A stretch of DNA of 64,000 nucleotides from positions 317,406,776 to 317,470,775 of the forward strand of contig CM037876.1 in assembly GCA_021292165.1 (NCBI GenBank), written 5' to 3'. The translations under genes were made by a program, and so were the position numbers. Of the stretch, positions 21,074-31,115 are shown one piece after another. This DNA is from Shinisaurus crocodilurus. Taxonomy: Eukaryota; Chordata; Lepidosauria; Squamata; Shinisauridae. The notes beneath the pieces are model-generated. The model had not been told where the DNA came from. It worked only from the letters and a program-made list of their open reading frames with translations, and did not search any database. How positions within the stretch are numbered: position 1 is the stretch's first letter; each line of letters starts with the position of its first letter.

Positions 21074-21750
21074 GACCGGGCAAGTCAGCGGGTGGCCTTT
21101 GCCAAGTCAGTAAACGCAATGCTGTTTCCAAAAAAATAAAGTTTGGAATGTCTTTTTTCAAACGTCTCCTGTGTCCTCTTGCCTCAAGGAACAACTAGCT
21201 GGAAAGACGTGCCAAATACGCGTGTCGACTCGGGAGTAGGTGACATGATCTTCAGTGGTGCTTACTCAGAAGTACGGTAAATCACATCGTCTTCACTGGC
21301 GCTTACTCTTGGTAAAGTCAGCACGGGAGGGAGAGGAGCGGCGCTTGCTTTCTGGAATTGCTTTTGGGTGGAGGGCGATGGGGGTGCTGGTCCCGCTGGC
21401 TTCACCCCATGGGAGGAGCCCTCTAATTCTCTGCCCGACCCCTTCTCCTTCTCCATGATTTTTTTGTGACCGGGCAGGAAGAGCTGTCAATCACGCTTTC
21501 TTTTTTTCCCCTCTCTTTTTTTAAAATCTCCACTCCTTCACTCATTCTCACCAGCAAACCTGCGCATAATGGATCTAAAACACACACACACACACACACA
21601 CAACTTAAAGGACCATTTCCCTGCACCCAACACCTTTACAACGGTGCCTAATTCTCCTGCAACTGCATTTGTGTGAGACACAAGATCACGTTTTTTCAAC
21701 ACAGTGGAAACTGGGCTGTATTCATTTGCAGGTGCTCCAACACTGGTAAA
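20960..21750. other. No gene recognised; (CT)n and (AC)n runs
   Basis: A CT-rich microsatellite at about 21041-21074 and an AC run at about 21576-21602. The remainder shows no recognisable domain or repeat. Confidence 0.5.
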
Positions 21751-21754
21751 TGCC

Positions 21755-22230
21755 GGTCATGTTGTTCGAATGCCTGACTGCCGTCTCCCAAAGCAGTTAC
21801 TTTACTCCCAACTCAAGGATGGAAAGCGGAATATCGGTGGTCAATATAAGAGGTTTAAAGATGTTCATAAGGCTAATCTAAAAAAATGCAATATAAACAT
21901 CGAAAACTGGGAAGCTCTGGCCCATGAACGATCTAACTGGAGGTTGGCCTTTCACAAAGGTTCCATGGACTTTGAAGAAGCCCGAGTGCAAGGTGAAAGG
22001 GAGAAACGTGCTAAGCGAAAAGCACGTCAAATGAATCCTTTAAAAGACCATCTTCCATCTGGTAACCTGTGTCCTCACTGTGGGAAGCTGTGTGGATCTA
22101 GAATTGGCCTCCACAGTCACTTACGGACCCATCGCTAGAGTCTACACAATCTTCTTTAGAATTTCCTCCTTTTATCCCGGAAGACAATCTTACTCGGTCA
22201 CGAGTGATCGCCTGATGATGATGATGATGA
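21755..22230 (+). pseudogene. Zinc-finger-tailed LINE, 3' end, copy c
   Basis: Begins at GGTCATGTTGTTCGAATGCC, more truncated than copy b, and stays open to the stop at 22136-22138. It carries the same C-terminal finger (CPHCGKLCGSRIGLHSHLRT) and the same short 3' end with (GAT)n. The near-identity to copy b over about 480 bp shows a young family with heavy 5' truncation. Confidence 0.88.
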
Positions 22231-22234
22231 AGGG

Positions 22235-22718
22235 GCTCTAGTGTAGACCCCCCCCCCGTGCCTCTCAATCACAGCCCACCCCTTCTGCAATATGGAGACA
22301 ATAAAACTGGCTTACTATAGCAGCCAGAACCCTGACAGCTAAAGATTTCCCCATCACTACTTTATTTTTAATTTAGTTTAGGTCATTATATGCAGCTTCT
22401 TCTGTTAAGACAATCACAGTGACTTACATTAAAATAAAAATCCAGAAAAGCAAAACAAAAACAAACAGCTAAAAACAACACACCCACTAAATGCAGCCAT
22501 TGTTGCAGTAGCAATGAAAACATGTTCAGCCATTTAAAATTCCAGCGGATAATTAGCGCATGCCATGACTTCAACAAAGAAGTGACTTGTTGATCTCTGT
22601 TAACAACACAGTGTCCTGAGACTGTGAGGTGTGTTGTGTTTTTTAAAGGCATTGCGACACATGTTCTTAAGACAGGCTGCGCTGCTCCAGTTTAGTCCTG
22701 AATAGTGGCAAATCTAGT
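22235..22718. other. No gene recognised
   Basis: C-run at about 22249-22257; otherwise unique-looking AT-moderate sequence. Confidence 0.4.
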
Positions 22719-22721
22719 GTG

Positions 22722-22912
22722 GAACATGGGAAGCTGCCTGCTACTGAGTCAGACCCCCCCTGGGTCCATCTAGCCCAGTATTGCCGACACCCTGGCTCCC
22801 CAGGGTTCCAGGCAGGATTCTTTCCTACCCCTACCTAGAGAAGCCAGGGATTGAACCTGTGTGACCTCCTGTATGCCAGGCATGTGGCTCTATCACACTG
22901 AGTGATGGTCCC
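22722..22912 (-). mobile_element. tRNA-Ala-derived SINE, copy 1 (diverged)
   Basis: On the minus strand the promoter end has a degenerate A box (from CACTGAGTGATGG) and a B box from GGGATTGAACCTG, that is, GGTTCAATCCC. It continues through CCAGGCAGGATTCTTTCC to AACATGGGAAGCTGCC. Same family as 24669-24865. Confidence 0.75.
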
Positions 22913-22993
22913 TCCCCGCAGCACCAGGTATTCCAAGGCGGTCACCCATCCAAGTACTGACCAGGCCCGACCCTGCTTAGCTTCCGAGATCAG
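22913..22993 (-). pseudogene. 5S rRNA-like fragment
   Basis: The reverse complement reads TGATCTCGGAAGCTAAGCAG, then GGGTCGGGCCTGGT and ACTTGGATGGGTGACCGCC and AATACCTGGTGC. It is closer to genuine 5S rRNA 3' sequence than the SINE heads elsewhere, and it has no CR1 tail. The 5' part of the gene is absent, so it is a pseudogene or the 5S-like half of a composite SINE with the adjacent tRNA-like element. Confidence 0.75.
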
Positions 22994-23720
22994 GATGTTT
23001 CACATATGCACGCGCATGCGCACACACGCACACACCGTTTTATTAAGGTATGTGCCCAAAAGGCAAAAGAGGGGTCTCTGATCTACCAGCGACCAGAAAA
23101 CTGAGACTTTCCCTGGGAAATCAGGACGGTTGGAGCATACGAGGCCTATCCATGCCAGCGGGCAGTGTGTGCCTGCGTGTTTTGTCCATACTTGGCCAGT
23201 GCATGGCTCAAGAAGCATTTAACAGGGCACTCCTATTGCTGGGTCGGATCGCTCCAAGTTTGCTCGGACATTTCTGAAACCAGGCAGAACAGCAGAAGTG
23301 AGGAAGGCCAGAAGTGAGGGAGGGGCAATGCTCGTTGCCCTTCCTGTGGGCTTTTTGTTTGTTTCTTTGTTTGCTTTACTATTTTCCTCTCTTTCTATGC
23401 AATTGGAGGGAGATCGTTTAGACCAGCAGCAGGGCTGGTCTAAATGTCCTCATGCATTGGGGGTCTGGGAGGGCTTTGGATCCACACCCCTAGTCCTCCC
23501 CCTTTTCCCCCTCTCCAGCATCAGACATCAGAGAGGTGAGTGGCTTGGATCTTTCCATAGGGCCAGGCAGGGGTGATCCCAGATCAGATCACCTCCTCTG
23601 AAATCAGACCACAGAGCCGGATTTCTGATCTATCCTACGGCCCCTGGGATGCCATTCCAGGGACCATAGGATTGCACTTTAAAAACTCCGTGATGAGACT
23701 GTGCGTGGATGCGGTGGCAT
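22994..23720. other. No gene recognised
   Basis: A short CGCA/CACA-rich run at about 23005-23035. The rest has no recognisable feature. Confidence 0.4.
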
Positions 23721-23724
23721 TTAA

Positions 23725-23858
23725 GGCACAATCCTATGAAAGTTTAGGGAGAAAAAAAAGTCCTACAGTTCCCAGCATTCCCCAGCCAGAAATGCTGGCT
23801 GGGGAATGCTGGGAACTGTAGGACTTTTTTCTCCCTAAACATGCATGGGATTGCACCC
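23725..23858. mobile_element. Palindromic MITE P3, TTAA-flanked
   Basis: A 134-bp palindrome from GGCACAATCCTATG to CATGGGATTGCACCC, with TTAA on both sides (23721-23724 and 23859-23862). A TTAA duplication is the hallmark of piggyBac-type transposition. Its core (CCCAGCATTCCCCAGCC) resembles that of family P1. A half copy lies at 29470-29537. Confidence 0.75.
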
Positions 23859-23989
23859 TTAATAAATTGGCCACCCCCACAAGCAAACAAGCAGTAACAT
23901 CTAAACCCCACCCTACAGTAGCCCTGGGGGGGAGGGGGGATCTGAAGAAACGGAACAGGCCACCGTGTGTCCGTCCAAGGGAGCTTTAA

Positions 23990-24255
23990 ATAGTTTTTTC
24001 CTTTAAAATAAATTGAATCTGACATTTCTATTATCCCAGATTAGTAGTGACCATTGATGTTAACGGGCACTTGTCATTTCAATGATGTCTCATTTGCGGG
24101 AGGGCTTGCTGCCATTAGAGACCTCCGGAATTGATTTGGTTTCCTAACTAGAGTTTTCAATACATCAACTGTTTCTGAAAGGTGGCGGGCGTGAGGAATA
24201 TTATAACGGTGTTTGTGCACGGCCAAAATGGGTCCTAATGAACAAGGAATGACTT
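23990..24255. promoter_or_regulatory. Candidate conserved non-coding element
   Basis: Repeat-free stretch with TAAATTGAATCTGACATTTC, AGATTAGTAGTGACC and CAATGATGTCTCATTTGC. It looks like conserved vertebrate non-coding DNA; this is untested. A mariner-like MITE lies just to the right. Confidence 0.25.
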
Positions 24256-24262
24256 GCCTATA

Positions 24263-24514
24263 ACAGTCATGCCTTGGATTGAGAGCATAATTCGTTCCGG
24301 AAACGTGCTTGTAATCCAAAACACTCTTATATCAAAACGAAATCCCCCCGAAAAAAGTTTGTACAGAGATTTTTAATTTAAGCCGTACTACAGTACTTGT
24401 ATTGCAAGACGACGCTTGTATATCAAGTCAGAAATAAATAAATAAAAATTTAAAAATTTGCTTGTCTTGCAAAACGCTCTCAAACCAAGTTACTTGCAAT
24501 CCAAGGTATTACTG
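24263..24514. mobile_element. Tc1/mariner-like MITE, copy 2
   Basis: The right end GGTATTACTG followed by TA at 24515-24516 matches copy 1. The left end is slightly diverged (CAGTCATGCC after TAA). The interior shares TTCCGGAA, TTGTAATCCAAAACACTC and GCAAGAC segments with copy 1. Non-coding. Confidence 0.82.
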
Positions 24515-24668
24515 TACTTTACCACACTTTGAAAACATTGCGCGGCTTCTGTTCCAACTTACATACACATTCGACTTAAAGACAGACTTACGAACGGATC
24601 TCATTTGTAACCCGGGGACTGCCTGGCTGTAATGCCCTTTTCTGGGGTCAGGTTTGTGTCCGAATATA

Positions 24669-24865
24669 TGAACATAGGAAGCTGCCTTACTCCGGATTAG
24701 ACCGTTGGTCCATCTAGCTCGGTATTGTTGGCAATGACCGGGCAACGACGCTTCCAGGATTTCAGGCAGGATTCCTTCCTAGCTCTATCTGGAGAAGCCG
24801 GGAATTGAACCTGGGACTTCCTGCATGCAAAGCAGCGGCTCTCCCAACTGAGCTATATGCCCCCC
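24669..24865 (-). mobile_element. tRNA-Ala(TGC)-derived SINE, copy 2
   Basis: On the minus strand the A box reads TAGCTCAGTTGG and the B box GGTTCAATTCC. Between them GCTTTGCATGCAGG puts a TGC anticodon in the loop, pointing to tRNA-Ala. The body ends in AAGGCAGCTTCCTATGTTC. The head is well kept, so the promoter may have been functional when it inserted. Confidence 0.85.
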
Positions 24866-24942
24866 TCCCTGGCCTGTTTGCCCAACACAGAATGCAGACG
24901 GGCATCTCTGGCACACAGGTCAGCTGGCTACAGTCTTCCACA

Positions 24943-25508
24943 CAGGGATGGGGACTCGGACTCGAGGACTCGACTCGTGAGTCGGACTGAGTCCCCCCAC
25001 TGACTCGAGTCAGACTCGAGTCCCAATATTTTTAATGGGACTCGAGACTCGACTCGAGACTCGAGACCAAGGACTCGTGTTCCTCAAATGCAACATGGAT
25101 AGGTTTTAGGAAGTACAGCAAGTATATTTTTTAAAATCATTTCCCTAAAATGCAACCTTTCAGACATTTTGGGTTTGGCTGCCTCTGCCTGCCTGCTTTG
25201 GGGTTCCCTGCCTCCTCTGCCTGTCTGGTTATTTTGGGTTTGTCGTCTGCCTGGTCTGTTCTTGCCAAAATCAGTGGCAGAGTTTTGAGATAAAAAGGCA
25301 CACTTGTGCCTAGAATTTATTTAAGCCACACATCTGAAGTAGCCTTATTTTGTTGGGGGAAAACCCCATTGATTTTAATAGGGACTCGTGACTCGGGACT
25401 CGTGAGTCACCATTTTGGACCAAGGACTCGGACTCGGGCTCGAGACTCGAGTCCAAAGACTCGTGACTCGACTCGTGACTCGAGACCAAGGACTCTTCAA
25501 CATCCCTG
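24943..25508 (-). mobile_element. CGAGTC-family hAT element, copy 3 (variant interior)
   Basis: Inverted relative to copies 1, 2 and 4. It is flanked by an exact duplication CTTCCACA (24935-24942 and 25509-25516). Both CGAGTC arrays are present. The GC-rich internal block of the other copies is absent; an AT-rich segment (GGTTTTAGGAAGTACAGC, about 25080-25165) lies there instead. Length is 566 bp. Confidence 0.88.
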
Positions 25509-25549
25509 CTTCCACACAATGATGAGATATATTGTATGTCTATTTAAAT

Positions 25550-26505
25550 TAGAATGATCCTTTTCTTCTAAATCTACATCTAAGGATATAAGAACAAGGC
25601 CGTGGCTGGCCCAGTGTCAAAGGCTGAGCTGTGCCAGTACGGCCAGGACACGGGCCCCGTTGACTGAAAGGGGAGAGGGAGGAAGCTTGCCTTCCTGAGA
25701 TGCACCGTTCAGTCGACAGGTGCCCATTGCTAGGTGGAGGAAAGGGCAGGCAGTCAAAAGAGTAGAGTTGGGGGGACCACTAGAGTCCCTCCCCAAAACT
25801 GCAGCCAACGCTGATTTAGGGTGCATGCGTGCCTCCATCTGGGCTGCAGCAAAGAAGGGAGCCCATACACCTTCCCCCATGACAGCTTCAGTTTACATTT
25901 GGCCAGTTCCAATTATAGGTGGAAGAAATCGCTCGCTTCCTACTGTGCCAACTTCATGAATCACCTGCAAAAATAAGGCTTTTATCAGCTCTAACCCATC
26001 ATTATAGTTTTAATATGCTACTGCCTGATCCTGGAAAGCCTCCAGGAACCTAAGCGTGTGTTTTATGTACACTTCAGCCCTCTCACTGGAGGCTTGAAAC
26101 ATGGGCTGGATTTAAAAGAAGCGACGGAACACCGAGTCCATCTGGCCGGCTTGGGCTTTCAAAGTGTCTTTGACAAAGTCCTCGGCAAAAATATTCCTAA
26201 AACAGCCGCAGACTTATGGAGCGATGCGAGAGTAGATCAGCCAAAGGATTGGCATCAGTCTTTCTTTCTTTTTTTTTTTATAATGGAAGGGCGGGATAGC
26301 TGGGAGCTAAAAGATCTGCCATCTGGACATCCAGAAGCAATGCTGGGTCCAGGAAGACCCTCTGGACTAATGAGCCTGCTTCTTGCAGAAGAGCAGAGTT
26401 CCACCCAGAACAAGCATTTGCCCAAGTAACTTTGCTACTGGGTTCTGTGCCCCACTTTATTCATCTTAGGCCAGCCCATCCGTCCCTGCAGGCACCTTTC
26501 ACCTG
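25550..26505. other. No gene recognised
   Basis: Unique-looking sequence. The part at 25955-26240 has the even texture of conserved non-coding DNA. A T-run lies at about 26271-26279. Confidence 0.4.
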
Positions 26506-26519
26506 GATCAGACCAGGGG

Positions 26520-27045
26520 TGTGTGAGAGCTGGACTGACCCGGGTTCAAAAGCTTCCCTAGCCAGTGACCCTCAGTCCCAGTCACGCAGGCGGAAGGAGG
26601 AGATAACAGCAGTTAATAAAGATTAAAGAGTTTATTTGTAAGACCCAATTACATGGGATTAAGGCAAGCAATGCATCTCTTACTCACTACATCATTGCAG
26701 ACTCAAATCCAATACCCCAGTGGTAAGGCTAGATGAAGTGAAGTCCAGAACAAGTCAAGTCGAATCGAGACGAGAGGAGTAAGAGAAGTGAAAGCTATCA
26801 ACAAGTGTGTGTTAGCTTTATACCACAGACCCTGCACCTATAAATAGGATATTACTCACCCCAGTTGTATAACCTATTCATCAACATGTTGATTCCAAAT
26901 CTGTCCAAGGTTGCTGAGTCATATCACCTTGAGACTATGTCTGGTGACCATGCCTTGTGTACTTCATCTCAAGAGACAACCTCCATGTCAGGTGACAATC
27001 CTGATGTCAGGTGATAATCTCGTTCTGCCTATGCAAAACCTAACA
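26520..27045 (-). mobile_element. Solo LTR of an LTR retroelement
   Basis: On the minus strand it begins TGTTAGG and ends CTCACACA, fitting the TG...CA rule. It has two TATA-like sites (CTATTTATAGG and GGTATAAAGC) and downstream AATAAAC as a candidate polyadenylation signal. It sits exactly inside the left terminus of a hAT element, with GGGT or GGG repeated at the junctions. No internal coding region is present. Whether it belongs to an endogenous retrovirus or another LTR class cannot be told from this. Confidence 0.65.
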
Positions 27046-27230
27046 GGGTGGGGAACTTATTTCAGGCCAAGGGCCAGATTCCATGGTGGAGAGGTCCTCG
27101 AGGGCTGCGTTCCAGTGGTGGGCAGGGCTGACAGCAATGGCGATGGGGCCCAAAATACAAAAAAAAAAAAAAAAACCAACCCAACAACCAGCATATTGTA
27201 GCTTAAAGCTCTTACTGCCAGTAACTATAA

Positions 27231-27344
27231 CAGTGTTCTCCAACCTTGGGTCCCCAGATGTTTTTGGCCTACAACTCCCAGCATGCCCCAGCCAGCATAG
27301 CTATAGGCCAAAAACATCAGGGGACCCAAGGTTGGAGAACACTG
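27231..27344. mobile_element. Palindromic MITE P1, copy 7
   Basis: CAGTGTTCTCC to GGAGAACACTG with part of the right arm deleted. It lies inside the hAT element; uninterrupted relatives at 16691 and 49280 show the host sequence on either side. No clear duplication. Confidence 0.82.
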
Positions 27345-27548
27345 CCTTAGGAGAAGCATTTCAACCTTTTTAGAATGGGAGAGGGAAAATACACCAAAGC
27401 CAGGAAGCCACCAAAGGATTGTTAGTTGAGGGGTGTGGCCAGGGGGAGGGGGAGGGGCCACCTGGGGAAAACCCAGTGAGGCCAAATTAGGTCACTAGGA
27501 GGGCTGGATTTTGCCCCAGGCCTGAGGATCCCCAGCCCCGGATTAGAT

Positions 27549-28205
27549 GAAACTGGAAAACGGAGCTTGGTCTCCGCAGCAGCAAACCTCACGCTCTCAG
27601 GTGACCTCTGTTGCCAGGCGTGCCAATATTTTCAATGTACATTAAGGCTCCTAAATGTCACAGCCCAGGAAAGTTGCCAATAAAATCTACTCATCAGTTG
27701 TTATTTTTTACCTGCTCGTTTGAGCTGGGAGGAAGGAAAGGTGGTCAGGTTGATTCCTAAGTAGCACAAGTAGCTCTTTCGATGAGCCAGCCGAGACAGG
27801 ATTCTGGCCAGTGGTTGAGTTTATTTGGGGCATATAAACAGCACTCAGGCAGCCCAAGAGTTAGGGCTCTTTGACCCAAAGAAGCCTCACTCTCGCTCTC
27901 ATAAAAGGAATCTTGTAGGAACCCCCCTTTTCTCTTTGTTCCTGCAGGGGCACCCCACTGCCTCCAGCTTCATCGCACCCCAAACTGCGCAGATATGAAG
28001 AGGCAGCAAAACCCTTAATATCCCCTTCCCAGCAAGCCCATTAGCTGGCCAGATCCCCCTCTTCCTTCCTTCCTTCCTTCCTTCTTTCCACACTTTGCCG
28101 GAGAACCCAGTCAGGTTTCCCCTGCTCCCTTTCCCATCTCTTCCCCAGGCTTGTGTGCGGCCTTCGGGGATGCACACAACTTGCGAGCTGCCTCTCTTTG
28201 CTCAC
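27549..28205. other. No gene recognised; (CTTC)n run
   Basis: A CTTC tetranucleotide run at about 28060-28087. The rest shows no recognisable repeat or coding domain. Confidence 0.45.
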
Positions 28206-28213
28206 AAGCTCAC

Positions 28214-28893
28214 CAGGGCCGGAATAAGAGCATTATGGGCCTGGTGCTGAGGAGGGCGCGCGGCTGAAGAGGGCGCAGAAACGCTGCGCTCCTCTTTGCT
28301 GCCGCTGCGCCGCCCCCGCCAGGCCTCTGCCTCCACTGCACCGCCCCCGCCAGGCCTCCGCCTCCCCACCCTCCCGCCCGCCCCCGCCGCCGTGCGACGT
28401 CGCGCCCTCCTGTCCCGCTCGCCGCTGTGCCTCCCCCCGCCCTCCCGCTCGCTGCTGCTGCGCCTCCCACCGCCGCCATCACCACCACCCCCGACCCCCC
28501 CGCCACCTACCTTCTCCGCGTTGTGTCGCTTCCGGAGCCCCGCCCGCGTTGTTTTGGCGGGAGGAACCAGGGCAACAGGGCTTAAACAGCCCTGTTGCCA
28601 TGCTTTCCCCGGCAAAAAACAGCGTGGGGGTCCCGTCGCGTCGCGTCACTTCCTCCTCCTTGGCGGCGGCGGCGGCAGCAGCAGCAGCCAGGACGGGGGG
28701 AAGGTAGGTTGGTGGTGGCGGCGCAGGGTTTTTTTTTTTTGCAGAGCAGGGCTGCTTTGGAGAGGGGGGGCCCCGCTAAATATTATTTCGCCTGGGGCGC
28801 CAAACTGCCCTGCACCGGTCCTGATTGTGGGCCTATTTTGTGGTAGGGGCCTGGAGCTGCAGCTCCAATAGCCCCTATCTTAATCCGGACCTG
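28214..28893 (+). mobile_element. Chimeric GC-rich hAT element
   Basis: The outer ends CAGGGCCGGAATAAGAG and CTTAATCCGGACCTG are flanked by an exact 8-bp duplication AAGCTCAC (28206-28213 and 28894-28901). Inside lies a family A body (CTGAAGAGGGCGCAGAAACG to CCCTGCACCGGTCCTG at 28823), matching 43028-43639 but without its CAGGGCCGGCGC terminus. So one hAT carries most of another. It has GC-rich arrays and a hairpin around CAACAGGGCTTAAACAGCCC; no transposase. Confidence 0.8.
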
Positions 28894-28910
28894 AAGCTCA
28901 CCCCTTCCCC

Positions 28911-28945
28911 AAAAACATCTGGGGGCCCAAGGTTGGAGAACACTG
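28911..28945. mobile_element. Half-copy of MITE P1
   Basis: AAAAACATCTGGGGGCCCAA followed by GGTTGGAGAACACTG, the right terminus only. Confidence 0.75.
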
Positions 28946-29239
28946 CTTTAACGTGTCTGCCTTCACTGGTACTCTGTATGAATGAAATTTAATCCCCATA
29001 AAATGCCTATTGCATGTATATCTTAATTCCTTTCAATAAATTACTCCTGGGTCAAGCAACTGTGTCTTCAGTCTCCAAATCCCCTTGACCAATCCCTTAA
29101 GGTGCCACGCTTTGGGACGCGCTCAGCACTCAGTGTTAAAAGATCCCTTCAAGGCTACACGTCCGAAGGTGCACACTCAGGCATACGTCCGTGCAAAAAG
29201 GCTCACGGGCCAACAACCTCACCCAGCAGTTTCATGATC

Positions 29240-29408
29240 AGGCCTGTGGCTCACGCTGGCTCAGCTTGTCTGAGTGTGGAAAGCTAAGCAGGGTCAGGCC
29301 TGGTTATTCCTTGGATGGGAGACCCCTCCTCTAGTTTCCTGCACTGAGCCGGGGGTTGGACTCGATGGCCTTGTAGGCTCCTTCCAACTCTATCTATGAA
29401 ATCTATGT
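29240..29408 (+). mobile_element. 5S-derived SINE with CR1-like tail
   Basis: Contains GAAAGCTAAGCAGGGTCAGG and TTGGATGGGAGACC, then the CR1-like tail GGGGGTTGGACTCGATGGCC and CCAACTCTATCTATG. Confidence 0.85.
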
Positions 29409-29469
29409 TTTGAAAGCCTGGGAGATGGGTGGCTGCCAGCCATTTTAGAGATGACTGCAAGCCTGCTTT

Positions 29470-29537
29470 GCTGGCTGGGGCATGCTGGGAGTTGTAGGCC
29501 TTTTTTTCTGTCTAAACTTGCATAGGATTGCACCCTT
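29470..29537. mobile_element. Half-copy of TTAA MITE P3
   Basis: GGCATGCTGGGAGTTGTAGG through CATAGGATTGCACCC followed by TTGA, a one-base variant of TTAA. Confidence 0.6.
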
Positions 29538-29539
29538 GA

Positions 29540-31030
29540 TTATAAAATGCATATCTCATCCATCAATGTAACAAACTCAGTAAAAGAAGAAATGCTGTCT
29601 CAAACACAGATTGAGAACTCAGGCTACCTATCCATCAGCTCAGGTCTGTATAGTTTAGAACTGAGCTAACTTATTCAGCAAGCAAGCTCTCCGGATAAGG
29701 CTCGCCCTGCAACTGGGGGAGCCGAGGGGCCCACAGCTGACGGGCAAGATAAAAGACAAGCATTTCTTCACCGGCCATCCTACCAACCACCTGATTTGTA
29801 TCTCTCCTCTTTGAAGGTGGGGTCTTTTCCCCCTTACCTGTTATTTTATTGTTTAATGTTGTTGTTTAATTTGGAGTTCAAGGGGTGGTTTATTTTCATG
29901 GTTTTACCAGGCACCGTCAGGGCTAAACTAGATGATATGTTAAAAGTGTTTTCACGAAGATTCACCTGCATTCTGCTCCCACTGTATGATTCCTCCAAGG
30001 ATGCATGCCTCAGCAGTCAGACTTGCAACTTGACTCCATATCTCGCTCCTCTTGGGGGTGCATATTAGCAGCTTCGTATTAAAGTGTCGTCTAGTGTAGC
30101 CCTGAGTCCCCTTGCATCCAGAACATTTCTGCCAAGAAGGCCACCATTGCATTAAGTCAATGGTAACATCATCATGTGCATCTTTATGCCTTCTTGGCCA
30201 TATGAAATGCTGGAAATGTGGCTCTTCGGCCAGCGATCTCAGACCTCCTTGAGTTTATGCTGCTCTCCTGTTCAGAAGGACCTCTTCCACACGCCAGTGT
30301 CAGACCGTTCAGCACAGTCCGTGGCAGTTGGGCTCAGCTTCTTTCTCAGCCTTGAATTGGCTGCCATGCTTCTCCTTTTCTTATTTTGCAAAAAGAAAAA
30401 GTGGATGGAGCAGAGGAACCAAGGCCCTAGCTGTGTATTTCTTAGAGCCAGCTTCCTTGTTGAATGTGTCAACTGCAATGCAAGTCCACTCAAGGCGGAC
30501 CACTTAGGATGAGCCCGCCACCTCCAGGAGCGCATTCACCACTCATTAGATGTGACATCGAGAGATTTCTTGCACTAGTGACACAGGCCTCCACAGATCA
30601 AGCCCCCAACATCAGGGCTGGATGTACAAGGAGGCACACTACGCATGTGTGTCCAAAGACTCACATTTTCAGGGCCTTTAAAACACTTTGACGGGAAAAG
30701 AATAGGTCCTGTGGAAAAACTCAGTCGAGGCAACCCCCCTTTATAAATAAAAGCATGATCCAGACCATGTTAAGCCTTATTAAATCCCATTAATTTCAAT
30801 GAGAGTGGGGTAAACATTTGCTTAACACGCATTAGGTGGCAATTATGCATTATCTAGTTCCCAGCCAAAGGACACAGCAGCTGCTGAGGCAACCCCGATG
30901 TTTAATTTCAACTCTAAGTCTCCATCAAAAGGTGGTCCTCTCCAATCTAGTGACAGCCACCTTGTTCCCTGCCACTGCCACATGATGGCTTTTACTACTA
31001 ACCGGAAAAATGTGTGGTTGCGATACCAAA
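29540..31030. other. No gene recognised
   Basis: Unique-looking sequence. GTTATTTTATTGTTTAATG near 29840 may be an old L2-like 3' fragment. No coding domain. Confidence 0.4.
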
Positions 31031-31039
31031 CCACTAGCA

Positions 31040-31115
31040 CAGCCTTCCCCAAACCTGTACCCTCCGGATGTATTTAGTCCAATATATCTGGAGGGCACAG
31101 GTTTGGGGAAGGCTG
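31040..31115. mobile_element. Palindromic MITE P2
   Basis: CAGCCTTCCCCAAACC and its inverse GGTTTGGGGAAGGCTG flank a short centre. The flanks share a CTAG core. Relatives or parts lie at 38605-38711, 42801-42858, 56245-56320 and 58372-58455. Confidence 0.75.

Larger units (their letters stand above)
26514..27540 (+). mobile_element. hAT-like element with nested LTR and MITE
   Basis: The left end CAGGGG (26514-26519) is separated from the rest (GGGTGGGGAACTTATTT from 27046) by a solo LTR. The right end is GATCCCCAGCCCCG at 27540. Flanks GATCAGAC (26506-26513) and GATTAGAT (27541-27548) are an 8-bp duplication differing by two C/T changes. A palindromic MITE sits at 27231-27344. Same family as 16501-16925 and 49136-49415. 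Confidence 0.75.

Noticed and set aside
22913..22993. Functional 5S rRNA gene
   Set aside because: The 5' part is missing and it abuts a SINE.
24800..24865. Functional tRNA-Ala gene
   Set aside because: The boxes and anticodon are good, but acceptor-stem ends do not pair and the sequence continues into a SINE body.
28296..28871. A 191-codon frame as a gene
   Set aside because: Same reason: low-complexity proline/arginine text within the chimeric hAT element.
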